DNA of 64,000 bases from Tenebrio molitor (taxonomy: Eukaryota > Arthropoda > Insecta > Coleoptera > Tenebrionidae). The DNA lies in assembly GCF_963966145.1 (NCBI RefSeq), contig NC_091052.1, positions 4,154,001 to 4,218,000 of the forward strand, given 5' to 3'. Under the pieces are notes generated by a model that did no database searches, was not told the DNA's origin, and saw only the letters and a list, made by a program, of their open reading frames with translations. The position numbers and the translations under genes were made by a program. Shown piece by piece: positions 1-13,757 of the stretch (the first letter of the stretch is position 1; each line of letters opens with the position of its first letter).

Positions 1-508
1 AGAGGCATTGTGTATTTGGAACAAAAAAATTGTTCTCCGACCGTTTTAAAAGAGGTTACTTTTAACACCGTTTTCTGTCACTAAAGTTGATGTTTTTGTA
101 ACTGTACAAAAAAATTACATGTTATTATTAAAGCAACACTTTTACCTCCTAGGATTAAAAGTACTTTTAATCCTTGGCTTAAAAATGTTTACTTGCAACT
201 GATTGAGTTGATTCGAACAAAACAAAAGCCAAAACTATCTCTTTGGTAACACGAATATTTCAATAAAACGTTCCCTTTAAAATTTTAAACGTACCAATGA
301 CTTTCGTGGTTTTCATAATATGGGTCCGCTGCTTAGTTGGAGAAAAAATAGTATGTCATTCGGAATAAAAGTGGCTGTTTTTTAACTTGCAATTATTGCT
401 CGTCAAAAAAAGTACCACTTTTAATCCTAATAAGTAATAACACAATCTAACTATACTCGTCCTTATCGAATAAATTAAAATTTTATTTTGGCCGTATAAT
501 ACATAAAT
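1..508. other. AT-rich noncoding DNA
   Basis: No supported gene. Short open frames here contain no recognisable domain and are interrupted by A/T runs. It forms the left flank of the mariner-like element that starts near 509. Confidence 0.5.
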
Positions 509-1349
509 AGTTGCAGTGAGCGGCAAAAGTTTAGAATATCGGAAATATTTTCGTTCCCACTGTTTTTTTCGAGAATAACTTGGACAAGTCGATTTAACTT
601 TTTCAAAAAAAATGTTGTCTACCTCTCCATTTCCGCGCAATGACTTCATCGCCATTTTTTTTTAAACGGTAACCTTCAATTTTTTGCAGTGGGATAGGCT
701 ATTAAATCGTGATTTATGCCCATGTACGATATATGACCTTTGGGCTGATGGTTCCTGCGAGTGGCAGTGAAATTCCAAATTTACCAAGATACAAAAACTT
801 CTAAATCTGTTTAATTTAGAATTCCCAAGAGAATTTATTGAGTGGCCTGTGCGGTCTCCCAAACTCACCCCATTAAATTTTTTATGAGGTTCTCTTAAAA
901 GCAAGGTTTACTTTAATTGGGCAGCTACAATTGAGCAACTTAAAGAAAGGGTCAAGAACAAAATGGTGGCAATTCCGCCAGACACTTTGTTGGAAGGTTT
1001 AAAAATGATCAGCGTACTACCAAGAAGAAAATATGTATGTAGTAATGAGTCAATTTACTTTGGTTGTTTATTTTTGTTGGAAGACAAAAATTTTCAAAAA
1101 TTCATCTTAGACGTTCTTTTAATTTGTTGTTTTACTTTATCAATATTATTCACTGAAATCTGAATATCGAAATTCAGCCTTATGTTTTCATTTTTGAAAA
1201 TCGATATCTCAGGAACTATCAGTCCCAAGGTCATATATGGCAATATGTGCAAATCGGAACTACCCTAATCCGAGTTTTTTTCAAAAAGCTCAACAGGAAG
1301 AAAATACATACGTATTTCCATGATTCCAAACTTTTGGCACTCACTGTAT
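509..1349 (+). mobile_element. Internally deleted mariner-like element (Tc1/mariner superfamily)
   Basis: The ends are inverted copies of each other. The left end near 511-550 contains CAGTGAGCGGCAAAAGTTTA, and the right end, read on the reverse strand from 1346, contains CAGTGAGTGCCAAAAGTTTG. A TA dinucleotide lies at each edge (508-509 and about 1347-1348), as expected for the TA target duplication of this superfamily. Between the ends is a decayed C-terminal transposase fragment. At about 840 bp the element is shorter than the usual 1.3 kb, and the N-terminal half of the transposase is missing, so it is non-autonomous. Confidence in the class is high; the exact family is not determined. 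Confidence 0.82.
700..1010 (+). pseudogene. Mariner-like transposase C-terminal remnant
   Basis: The forward translation around 835-1005 reads WPVRSPKLTPLNFL, then a stop, then GSLKSKVYFNWAATIEQLKE and RVKNKMVAIPPDTL. This is the conserved block of mariner-type DDE transposases (W-P-x-R-S-P-D-L-x-P-L-D-F-F-L-W-G, then LKSKVY and TIEELKERI). The last acidic residue of the catalytic triad (SPD in active copies) is K here, and the W of LWG is replaced by a stop. The copy is therefore dead. It sits inside the TIR-bounded element 509-1349 in the same orientation. Confidence 0.85.
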
Positions 1350-2879
1350 AGTAAATTTTGATAAATGTAATATAATTTGACCAATAATAAATTCACTCGC
1401 TAATTTCTAAACACTTTTTATCACTTTTATTTAGCATATTATAGTGTTCTGAATATTCTAAGTGTTGACTAAAGTTATAAATTAAACCAACAAAGAAACT
1501 ATGTTTGGACTGTTACAGTACTCACAGTTTATTCGCAATTTAACTGAAAACCTAGGTATCGTCCTTTTGTTGAGTTAATTTATATATTTGTTTTCAAAAT
1601 ATGTAACCAGGCGCGATTGGTGTAATTACGAAAGATTTGAAAATAATGACCACATTAACTACCTTCACTGTCAACTTCAATATGTGCAGGTCCTTTCAGT
1701 GCAAATATTATAAAGGTGCGTAAACAGAGTCAACAATTTTTAACCATGCTGTAAACACCATAAAGAATGTTCAAAAATGATTGTCACAGGGTTTATTTTC
1801 GGCTACGTAAAAACGCTAGTATTAGCAACTCAAGATAAACATTTATGTATAAATTATTATTTCTCGGGTTCAACCCAGGTCAAAATTCTCCCTTGATAAA
1901 TAAAACCAAGACACCAAATTTACATTGTTTGTTTTTCAAGGTACAAATATATGAGAAACGCAGCTGCCAGTAACTAAATATGTAGCGTTCTGTTGCGTAT
2001 GACGATCTTATATGTAAATTTTTTGACGTACCGCTGCAAGATCAAAAAACTGGGTCAACATGTTAACTGCCGAATTTAATAGCGTATAGAGTGATTAACG
2101 GTTAGTTTGTTGATGTTTTGGAAGTTCTAACATTTCAATACTTGTAAGTGTAAGGCAATATCCATTACTGCGATCTTGACGGCAATAGTAGTAAACAAAC
2201 TCGACGAACACTGGCAATAAAAAAATCCTAATTTCGAAACTGAATCTTTTCTGATCACAAAATATTTATAAACCATTGTTTCATTATCAATTATGACGGC
2301 AATTCCAGATGATTATCTATTTCAGGCGATTGTAGCAAATTTTAATTTCATTGCTGTGTAGATAATTGTGATCCCATTGATACACGTAACCGAATTGGTA
2401 TTTTACCTTGACTACATATCAAAATCTTAATTACCCACAAACATGCTCCAACCTGTTTTGTTAACGTGATCTCATTTTACATCGCAACATTATATTGTAA
2501 TTAGGTAATTCAGTCAAAACGCATTTATTTTTCAATCCTACGAATAGAACACCGATATAAATAAGAAACGTGATAATTTGATTAGTTGATAGTAATCTTT
2601 ATATCCCGTTGATAAAAGGTAATAAAATGTTAATACTAGGACCATACAAATTAGGCTTCAGGTTATTTTTTCCAAACATACTAGAAAGGTCACTAACTTT
2701 TCGATGGGAATTATGCCGGAAAAATTACACACATACACACCCACAACTATTTACGTACTTAACCCATGTGGCAACCAAATGATTAAGTGGTTACTTAAGT
2801 TAGTTTCTTTGCACGTACAGTTAGTTAGTCGGGGAAAAAATCTAAATTTGGTTTAAAAAAAATAGATACACGTTCGCAC
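1350..2879. other. Noncoding, nothing recognised
   Basis: AT-rich DNA with stops in every frame, no ORF above 60 codons with recognisable content, and no clear repeat structure. Confidence 0.5.
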
Positions 2880-2899
2880 TACAAAAATACACACCACGT

Positions 2900-3148
2900 T
2901 GTAGCAAATCCTCATCGGCCTGGATCACTACAACAATACGGATTTACAAATGCACATGTAAGAATCATCAGTCATGGCAGACATAACACTATAAACAGAT
3001 GATTTTGTAAAGAACGAGGTTGATGCCCCCCAAACAGCAAAGCACTGATCATGATCACTCTGAAACGGCGGCATGACGGACGACAACTGAAACCGGAGAG
3101 AAAAGCGAGCGAGGAGGTAGCGCAAAATCTTCACCGCGAGTAGTAGAG
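2900..3148 (+). other. Candidate noncoding first exon ending at a strong splice donor
   Basis: This stretch is richer in C+G and CpG than its surroundings, especially 3060-3148, and ends in GTAGTAGAG|GTAAGTACC, a near-perfect insect 5' splice site. Forward ATGs here open only short frames, so it would be 5' UTR. The partner exon was not found; no convincing + strand coding exon exists downstream until NME5 at 31.3 kb. It could instead be an unused GTAAGT inside a regulatory region. Confidence 0.25.
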
Positions 3149-6100
3149 GTAAGTACCAAAAGCACTCTTCGCCGAGTACGAAGAACGCTGGTAATATAAC
3201 ATATTTGAATTATCAAGTGGGAGATAACGAAGCGGGAGGACTAATCAACTGGCTATCAAGGTGTTGACAAATGGTCGTAACTTATCAGTTTTTGTCATTC
3301 AAAAATTGCAAATTAAGGAGTGACGTGTCGGCCTGAAACAAGGCGTAAAATGTGCAACGTAACTTCTGGTTCTTCTATATTTGCAACGATTTTTTATCTC
3401 GACGCTTAATAACTCTTCGCCCACGTTCGAGTGCAACACTCGCTGAAGGATGTAAGGCATAATAAATTAAACGATTTTCTATCGATAACTTTGTAACTTG
3501 TTATTCTGATAGAGGTTATCGAAAGCAGACGACTTTAGGGATACTCTCTACAAAATAAACAGATGACTCATGAATGCGCGATAACATGGAAATGCATTTA
3601 AAATTATGTAGGGGTTATTCGTATTCAGAGGAAATACAGACTTTCGTCCGAGTTTAGCATTTTTCTGTTCTTGTTATGCAGATTTCTAACCTTGATGTAG
3701 TTACTTAATTTTTCTGGTCGTTTTCTTCAGTGACACGGCACATTTATAAAATGATTCATGGATCTATTTATCTCCGCTGAATAGGTTTAGTGCCGCATCA
3801 TAAAAATACTACAGGTACATACATCAGCCTGTAAGTGGATATTGTAATCGTTAATCTTAAATTTTAATAAACACCTGTTTAAATCTCGACTTGTTTGTGC
3901 GAGTGAAAATCGTACGGCACGAGCTGACAAATGACAAAATAACGAAACGAAACTCGTGAAACTTCTCGGTTTAGTTTTAACTACTGATTTGGATCCTGAT
4001 CTCTAATAACCAGCAATCTTATCTGTAAATTAAAATTGTATTGTTTCCGCTACACTGTCATTTCGAAATAATTTCAGAACTTGAATGGCTGATTTCGGAA
4101 TGATTATAGTAATATTTTTGAGGGTACACTCTAAATGATTAATTGTGAGAACTGCGCAATTATCCTTTGAACTTGGATCTCAAAAAACAGTGTACTGGCA
4201 ATCTCATACATTGTTACTATTAGTATTGTGCTTTTATCAAGGCTGGAGAAAAATGGAAGCTTTTACTGCAGTGCTGTTTTCGCATGACCGCTACCACAAG
4301 CGGGTTTCTTTGAAAGCGAACCTAACCGAAGCTCCGACTGAACAGAATCACCTCGAAGCGGTAATAAAACGAAAATGCATTTGCATATGCACAACATGTC
4401 ACAGGTCAATTATACCTCAAAGACAAATTTCTTTTGTCTCGGTCGTTTTATCGACGGATCCATCTCACTTTCTTTTTTCTAGGTAAAGGATTTAATCGAG
4501 TCGAAAGCTGTCGGCAAAAGACTTCGCCTCGCGTGTGAAACATCGAAAAGGTCACGTTTTTTTTTTTTTCAAAAAATTTCAGGAGTGGAAATCGACGATC
4601 GCGGTAATAAACCCACCAGAATGGTTTGAAAGCGTGCCCACGGTGATTCCAATTATGCGAATCTCTTTGTGTGGAAGATTACGGAAAAGTGTTTTCTTCA
4701 CGCAACTCACGGACGATCAAATTCAATGTCAAATCCTCGTAGAGGACGTCTCCTTGACCAGCTCAATTGTTCGTTTGATTTTTTTTCTAAGTCACGCAAT
4801 TATCAGGCATCAGTTGTATAATGTTTATTTAATGTTCCACCTACAAACTGAGGATAATAACTTGATACAAAACCGAAAGCCACGAGATGGCACACCACGT
4901 GTGTAGGCCAAGACTAATGATCACCCTCCTTCGCAGCATCTGTTCTTAATTTTATTTAAATTGCAAAGGAAATTAGTAAATTATACGTTCCGATCGTCGA
5001 TGCAATTAGAATCGTACCGCGGCATCGCTCACCCATTCACGAAACCCTAATTATTTCAAGGCAAAACTAGAATACCGTCATGACTGAACAATCCATATAC
5101 GCAATTAAAACTGTCAGGATAACGCGAACGATCCTCTTGAACCAGTTGTGAATTGCATTGGAACAAAGTTGATGCGACCGCCTTCCTAGTTGATGAAACG
5201 CCGTTAATCTAACGAGCAAAATTTAACCTCTTCAATCCCTCTTCTGGCGCAAACTATCCGCACCTGCTTCGCTGCAGACGCGATTAACTACCTCACAATT
5301 AAACTAATGGTGGTTTCGAGTACTTGCCATGTGGTTTGGCAATTCATAAAGATCAGGAAATGCATCTGAGTAGACGATTCAACAACAACTGTTGCTCGTT
5401 ACTCTCATTCCGAATCATTACAGCAATGACGTAATGACGTATGTGCTACACTCGATAGTACCGATCGTGTTAATGTTTACATAATTATCAACTATGACAC
5501 ATTCGTCAATCTCTTCCGGAAAAGTCTGGTGCGACGACGATCATCAATCATCGCTTCACTCCAGTCGACGCAATTTTTTCCTGCGTAGGGCGCAATCATT
5601 TTCAGATTAAGTCAAAGATATTGCGGAAACGCCCTAATTACAAACTACGTCATCGCCTTGCTACCTATAGCAAAGATTGATCACATATATCATATATCTC
5701 TTCGTCCAGGTGGAAGACGAAAGTATCTCGGTTAACCAAGAAATCCACACTGGGGGAGCTTAAAAAATATATATCCGAGTGAAAGATATTCTCTCATTAG
5801 GTGTAACATACCATTTGCCACAGTTTACGATCGAAGCTGTTATTACCAATAAACGGCGTCGAAGAGTGTTGATGAATTCCGCGTGGAAGTCAATTCGAAA
5901 GTTTCTTATTGTCTACTTCCTTTGATCTAGATTTTAAACGCGCGAGTACTTGGAAGACTTGGAAATCACCTCAATTATGAAAAATTTTGAAGATGCACAA
6001 TCTTCCACTGCAGCTTACAAAGGAGTACGATTTGAATATTTTCGATTGGACTTTGTTTGGAGCCAGCGTAGGTGCTACCCGTTTATTAATATGCAAATTC

Positions 6101-9100
6101 GACACCCACTATGACAAAAAAGGCTCGAAACTCTTACAGGTACATCACTTTTCTGTATTTCGGATCTAACTACTCATCGTTTGTGATTGTTCCACCGATT
6201 TTGATAATTGCATGTTATTAAACTAACGAGCCTATTTACCAACATGACACAGTTTATTGTCTGAAGTAATCACAACAAAACAATCGATTAATTCGCGGGT
6301 GTTTCTGACGAGACCCATCAACCTTCGTCTACCCGATCCCATGATTACGTACACTTTTCTGCAAGAAGTTCGAGGTCATGAAACTTCGTTATTTACCGGC
6401 AACTTAAACTGAGTGAGTCAGCAGACTCCCTGTTTTCCTGCAATTCAGATCGTGCAGAACAAGATTTGCTTTTATTCTCGCATCGGCAATGGTAAACGTT
6501 CGGACAAAAACTCCATTTGTGTTTGGGCCTCTTTTAAAAAAATAATTGATGCAATATAACTCGCCTCTATTTACGTGTATTCCATAATAGAGATATTTAA
6601 ACGGTACCGGATATTTTTAGAAGCAATGTAAAAAAAATGGCGGATTTTGATTGGTGAGATAAAGTAACCGTACCCTATTCATCATCAATTTGAGCCAATC
6701 AAGCTAAATTACTTTCAGTTGACGTGCATAATAAATTAGTAATTATTAATCTGCGGGGATAAAATACCAAGCCTGATTGCTTATCTCGGTTCTCGATTGT
6801 GAATGTTCATCGCCGGATGGCGAAGGAAACGAAAATGAAAACACAACTGCATTAAACTAACAAGAGGACTGTCACAGAATGCTTGAACGCATTATGATTT
6901 ACTTTCTATAAGACTAATTATAATGATCTTGCAATAATCAATCTTTCGTGTAAGCTGATGAATTACATAGAAACGTCAGGGTTCTTTGATACGCTCTACG
7001 AGGTACGTGCGTGTTAATATTAACACTTTATCACGAGTACTTTCCTTCTGGTCCATTTTTCCAAAAGTGATTTATGGATGAGGAACAGGAACGTTTTTAA
7101 GAACAAATGTACTTTTCTCCGGTGAACATGTGCCAAAATGAGTTTCCGCGTTTTATCATTACAAATTAGCTAAGTATTTCGCGAAAGTTTGGTCGATCGC
7201 TGAAATTTGTAATGAAACTAATCGACCACTAATTACTGTTCCTGATCTGAGTGTCGGGTGAAAATACTTCGGATGGAACAGACGACTGACTTTCAGCAGA
7301 CAGCGGCATCACGTACAGATGTTTAATAGTCTGCGAAGCAGTTTGGAAGCACAGAATTCCAAATATAGCATCATAAATCGCTAGAAGCCATCACCCGCAA
7401 TGCTAGCTCAAGTTCGCGGCCTTGCATTCTAAAATTTGCATATACTTAGAAACTGGAACGTACTGATTGTGAGTAAAAATACAATCAGTGATATCACACA
7501 CATGCAAATCTCCACAAAATGGAACGCGATCTGATTTCACCAATTTCAGTTTCACAATCGAAATTGGTTCATGCATTGTACGCAACTCTTCTAAAAATGT
7601 ATCTCCACAGAAACTGAAGTAATACTGAAAGTGACTCCGATCACAATACGTTGTAATTATTTTGCTGCAGATATCGAAAGAACAGACTGGAACCGAACAC
7701 CGTTCTTAATAAAATTGCCACTCATTAAACTTTAACCCGTCGAGCGTCGACTTTTCCTGACAGACTTTCCGCTCTCTCGAAAAAATGTAACAAATTGATA
7801 GCGCATTAGTGCATACCTTACCGGTAAAATTGCAACATGTAATAAACGGTTATTACCTGCAATAAATGTGCTATATTACTACTGTATTTCGAGTATCACC
7901 GCGGGCCCGTTAAATGCAACAACGCAACTCAAACAAAAAAAGCCTCGAAAATGCCAACTATAAAATTAAGTAACGAAACCTTTCACGGCATTGAATTAAT
8001 TTGACCGTCCACTTATTGTTAATATCGGGCGTTCAAATGAAATCCTGGGCTGGGAAGGCGTTGGAAACCGTCAGTTGTTTTGCTTTAGCTTTTTTAAAGT
8101 GTAAACAACTTGTGTAAAAAAATTTTGGTTTTTTCTTTTTCCATCCATTCTTAACTAAAGATTTAAATTTACCGCACAAAACTCAAATTTGGCAAAGCAG
8201 TGTAAATCAGGCTTTTCATGACGTCGCTTACGAACTACCACGCGAACTCCTCGTGACTACTCCACTGGTTCGCCGCGCCAACTATAGCAACAGAGGAATT
8301 CTTCGATAGCCTATTTGATCCGCTAAATTAAGGAATTGCCTTAAATTATTTATCCGCCGTAATTGTAGGCGGAACCGTAATTAAATAAACTTGTAATGGG
8401 TTATAGAAAAGATAGCATCATTCAATTAAAAATGGGAAAAGTGACGGGCGGATTTGTGTTTTGATTGAGAATAATCGTCGTACACTTAAGAGATTAAACG
8501 ATAAATTTGATTAATTTTGTTTTGGAGTGTGATCGCTGATTTATGTTTTTGGAAAACGAAATTGAAAATGAGATTTTGTAATTTCACTTTGTAATAATCT
8601 GTACCATTAAGAGGAAAATCTTGAAAGTCAAGCCCGAGTAACCCTCGTTGATCGGACAATGCCTTTGCAAGACGTGACATGATATGCAAGAACATAATGC
8701 AACATTACCATGCCGTATCATGTATGACAAGTAAAGTATATAAATAACAAATACATTCACTTCAACAGATGCACTTTATCTTTCTTTAATGGAATTATAT
8801 CATTTCTTTAAAAGGAAAAATGATAATTACAGATCATTAGATAATAGGTTTCAAGCTCAATTTAGAACCATTCGTCGTTGTAGAATCAATTTACAACAGG
8901 AATTGAAAGACGGAATAAGATGAGAAAATGGCAACTCGACAAGTGCAATAACGAAATCATCTGAACCCTGAAAAATAATACAACTCGCAATAACGAAAAT
9001 AACTGGATGAATGTTTGATTCAAATTGGATCCGAAAAATATAGCTTCGATATCATCAAGTGGGGGAATTAGATTAAATTAAAAACGTATCGTTTTTCCTT

Positions 9101-11511
9101 TCCGCCTGAATTTTATTTTACATCGTCTGCAAAATTTAGCCACCTGATCGCTAAATAGTCAGCGCAACTTACAACATTCTGCATTAAATGAAGTCGTCTC
9201 TACACAAGAACTGTTACAAAAGATCCATTTTACGCAATGAGAACGTTTCCATGGTAATTTTATATGGACAATTGCACATCCACATCAATTATATAACTAA
9301 TTAATTAACCCAATTAACGTCCAACAATGACTCAAATTATGACCTACTGAAATCTGCTGTGATAGTGTAGGTCACGAGCCAGCTCTGTCGATTCAATTAA
9401 GTGCAAGATTCAAGGGTGGATTGAATAGCAAACAGATCCTTCACGAAACCGGATGTTCCGGAAGCAACAAACTTTCACTCCACCAAACTCACATCCATTA
9501 CAGGATAATTTGATGAGATTAAGACGTGACTTCCAGGATCAAAATCCGGGCCCGGTGTCGAACGAACGGTGCCACATTCTTCATCCGATCCGTTGCCAAA
9601 CACGCGTCGCTCTTTTAATAGAATTCTGCGAGCTTTAGGAATCGCAGAGGCAATTGCGATCAAACTGAAAACATTTAATTAGCAGATAACGCAATTTTTG
9701 TTGCACAATCCAATTACGTGTGGCAATGGTGTCGCCCAGCGAACTAATTCGAGTAATTATCTCCAACTATCCCGGCAGTGTCGATCAATTCAACAAATCT
9801 GACGTTTAAATTGTTCATGCAAATATACCTATTGATTATTTCCTCACGATACTGAAAATTTCACGGCCCTTTTATTATACAATCGAAGATTACTGCATGA
9901 AGATAGAGTGGGCGGCTCTTGACTGGGCAAGCAACGCATTAGTAAATTGCTTCGATTACCTATCTTTCCGCAAACCGTGCGATTTGAAATGGATTGATTT
10001 GTTCCTTACCACGATACAGAGAGCCAGGGCAGGACTCGCGCCCGACCGACTATCAACAATAAGTAACACTTTTCACCTACGTTTATGATTTCTATCGTTG
10101 CCATAAACGGACATGCTGAAGACACCGCGGAATATGGCGACACAATAAGATTTGAATCTGGTGTTTGAAGATTATGTGGGCAAATAAAAGGCGAGATTAA
10201 ATCAAATTGGTACTTGAACGAGGAAACTTGCCACGTAATCCATTCTTTGGTCTTTAAATCTGCATTGTCTACCGCTTTAAGCAACGAGATTAAGAGGCGG
10301 GTTGTGCTTCAGAGTTGAAGGAATAATTACGGAAGACCGAGGTTTTTAAACACCAGTCAACTTAAAACACCACTGTTTGGCTTCTTTAACTGTACACGTA
10401 CTCACGTATCACATTAATTCCAGTGTAGAATTTCTGCTGAAAATTGATCAATTAAAGTCGAGGATTATTAAAAAATCATTATCCGTGATATTCAATGACC
10501 GAATTAAGTAACAAAACCTACAACACTGGTAGATAATTAACCACACATTTGCAATCATTTTGTAATACTCTATGTGAATATTAATAATTGAGAATGTTTT
10601 GCCCAATTGTCAATTTCCACGTAAATTGAATCAAATGAAATCAATGCTATATAGCATTATTGATTTTTAACATCTTAAATTAAACCAGAAACTAATTTGC
10701 ACATGACTGAGTTAAAAAAAACTGAAGTCACATCTGATGTGTATTGCGCAATTATTACAAAAGAGAAATTATTGTGGCAAATTTATATAACAAGCTAATC
10801 GGAACTGCGAAAATCACCTGACGGAAAACCTCAAATTATCAGTTCAATAGTTACGAAAATTAATCTCAATAGCTACAAAAATATTCCCGATGTGATTTCA
10901 AAACAGTTGAGTGAAAGCGAGCGTTATTTGGTATTTTTTCCATACTAATCTTCGTCCATACTGGCGCAACCAATTTATAAAGAGTATGTAGGTGTATAAT
11001 CGCAACTTCATTCATTTCTACAAAACTCTGTAGATCGATAAGCGCATTGAAATCGAAAGCAATTACAATTGTTTTACCTTCACCAAACAACTGTGTAATG
11101 TATCTTGAAAGCTGAAATTTAGAAAAGGAACCTTCAACCTAGAACTTCTTAAATCAATTCGCATTTTAAAATGTATCACCCAGTATACCACTTTTTGCAC
11201 GACGTAATGTATTTAGTCATTTGATCGTAAAAAATTATGCAAAAAGACACAGCAAAACAGGAAACAACAGATTTTTCTTCTTGACCATAACATCGATAAA
11301 TAGTTTATAACCGCCAACGTGATATATTGTAAATATTAACATGAAATAAATAAATGTATTCACTTTACTTTATTGTTGTTTATTGTTCCTTTGACACATT
11401 ATTCAATTTTACAATTCCACCATCAATAAATTAACATGGTACGCTGTGCTTTTACTTCAAAGGTCGTACAATACCAAAATATGTATATTTTAAATACTCT
11501 TCATTAAAGGC
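3149..11511. other. Long noncoding block
   Basis: Mixed-composition DNA (less AT-rich than 38-41 kb or 53-56 kb) with no supported gene. Open frames at 4145-4486 and 4535-4906 (+) show no domain, no codon pattern and no plausible splice context. Numerous TAAT/ATTA homeodomain-type cores and TTAATTAA runs are visible, but these are expected by chance in AT-rich DNA. This may be a regulatory or intronic desert of a developmental gene; that is inference only. Confidence 0.4.
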
Positions 11512-11614
11512 TATCGGGTGTTCATTTACATTTCTCCTCAAAGTTGTCGTTGAAGAGTCGATTGTGAACGCACCACGGCTTACTTTGAGGAGAAATTTAA
11601 ATGAACGCCCGATA
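11512..11614. repeat. 103-bp fold-back repeat (MITE-like)
   Basis: The two ends are inverted copies of about 33 bp. The left arm starts TATCGGGTGTTCATTTACAT and the right arm ends AAATGAACGCCCGATA, with matching CTCCTCAAAGT / ACTTTGAGGAG inner arms. The loop of about 37 bp carries GAGTCGATTGTGAACG. The terminal TA/TA is compatible with a TA target site. It encodes nothing and is best read as a short non-autonomous hairpin element. Confidence 0.8.
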
Positions 11615-13739
11615 CTTCTATTACGTACAAATATTAATCTCAAATATTTAAACATTCTCCATATTGTTAAAACAGTTGTCGGCACCTTCATTACCAGCAG
11701 TAATTAGTGGCTCAATTTACACCACAAAAACTTGACAAGGGTTCAAAGGAATCTAATTTCAGTCATCACATTTTAATGATTTATAAATTAATTTAAATAA
11801 TCGTTACGTCTCCTGTTTGTCCTGTTGATTTTGATGGGACTAAAAACAGTACAAGGTGTAACCTTGCGGATTTCCACGTGTTTCCTTTGAAACCAAAGCT
11901 CAAATAAAGCTCCGAGAGCACAGACCCGATGTTTTGACCTAAACGGAAATGTCTACATGACTGTGCTTCAAATGACCATTTTGACAGTAGTTCACCGCTT
12001 CAACGTGTTTACCATGACAATCCTCCAATTCCGGCCCCGTATTGCAACAACAATCGTAGAGGTCTAAAATGACGAATTAATCTAAATGTCAGCCACGGGG
12101 TGTTATACATTTCTTGTCGAGCTTCTGGTTTATGAATGTGAAACAAGTGTTTCGTTATTGTCAGTGAAATGATGCGGATACAAACCGGTACCATGTGTCA
12201 TTTGTTGAAGAAAAGTGGGCACCTCGACCGCAACGTGCAAAATCTAATAAGTTTTAACGACGCCATGTGAGTTTTACGATGCACTAACGACTGATTAAGT
12301 TCGCTATTGTAATTGAGTTCCGATATTATATTATACATTTGAAATTTTCATAACGTTAATGCGAAGAGCAAAAATTAACAACCATTCATTTCGAATTTCT
12401 CCATTTAAAATAATGTCGTGAAACTGTCACAGAGTTAATTAAAAAAATAATTGTGTTCTCGCGATTTTTTACACTTTTCCTCCATTTTCACTTGGTCACA
12501 CTCTTACTCATCGGAAGTTGTCTACAATCAACGCAAAAAGTGTCAACAACGGAAATGACATTACTACATACATCACGTTCGCATTTGGTTATAATGGGAC
12601 GTGTGAGTTGCATACACATTTTTACTCAGGAAGTGGAAACTTTATTTGGTATTAATTCGACCAACAGCTGTATCAAAATACGAGATTTTTGCTTTCGCTT
12701 TCCGTGGCCACAATCAAAAAAAGATTGAACCATAAATCAAAATAATGAGTAGAAGGTGAGAACATTGTTACTTTTTTACAATCAACATTCAAGATTATCT
12801 TTTTTAATGCAATTATCCTTGTCTCGGAGCTTGTTTATAACAGGATATAAAAGCGACAGGTCTGCTGTTTTTACTCCGATTTGTATTAACAGGGATATGA
12901 TTAATTCGACATACGGCAGCAACAACGTACACCTACAGAATCTCATACGTCTGAAATCTAATAAAATGCAAATTTCACGCTGTAATTACACTCCACTTGG
13001 TTTCGTGCTGCAAACGCTACATTGCGACTTTATGCAACAAAGGTGGCATCAAAGCTTAATTTTTTATCAGACACCTCCGCCGCACAGACTTACGCGGATC
13101 ATTACATAACAATATTAAAACCAAACTGCAACTGAAAGTCAAAAGTGGGAATACATTTCTCTTGCTCTGTTAGAAAGTTCGAATGATCGCTGATAGAGGC
13201 GAAGAGCTCTATCGAATTTATAAAATGAAAAACTTGACCTCAATGTCGGGATTTCACAGAAAACTTAGTATTCATTACAAAAACATGTTAATTTATTCTA
13301 TCGATAGTAATGGTTATGATTTTGTGGAAGGCTTTCTATTAATTGTGCGGTTAACAATGAAGGAAACATGGTGCCATAAAAAGATAAAGAAAAACAATAA
13401 CTAATATGTAGTTAAATATAAGAATTTTCTTGTAACAGATTAACAGGAATGTGTTTACTAACTGTTCGGCAACATTTTCAGAATTGCTGGCTAAATTTAG
13501 GTTAATTTTTATCTAAAAATCTGTTCAAACGTTTCGTTCTTACTCGTAGTTTCACTCTTCGATCAATTTTTCACTTGTCTGTAACTCTAAACGGAAACAC
13601 GAAGTATGATGATGGTTTACGCAACGCGTTAATGCTGATATGAAACCGTAGCTGACTAAATCCTCTCGTATTCTATCTTAGACAGGTTACTTTCTATCTG
13701 ACCAATTGACATGTTAAATGAGGCATTACAAAATCATGA
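11615..13739. other. Noncoding block
   Basis: No supported gene. ORFs at 12453-12728 and 12756-13109 (+) have no recognisable domain or splice context and are treated as chance. Confidence 0.4.
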
Positions 13740-13757
13740 TAACAATGATCATTGTTA
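13740..13757. promoter_or_regulatory. Perfect 18-bp palindrome with paired SOX-type half-sites
   Basis: TAACAATGATCATTGTTA is its own reverse complement. It contains two facing ACAAT/ATTGT HMG-box cores separated by 4 bp. SOX proteins, SoxE dimers in particular, bind such facing pairs. Whether it is functional cannot be told from the sequence; an 18-bp perfect palindrome is uncommon but not impossible in a window of this size. Confidence 0.3.

Noticed and set aside
4145..4906. Two + strand ORFs of 113 and 123 codons
   Set aside because: No domain, and the second includes a poly-F run from a T tract. No splice pairing found.
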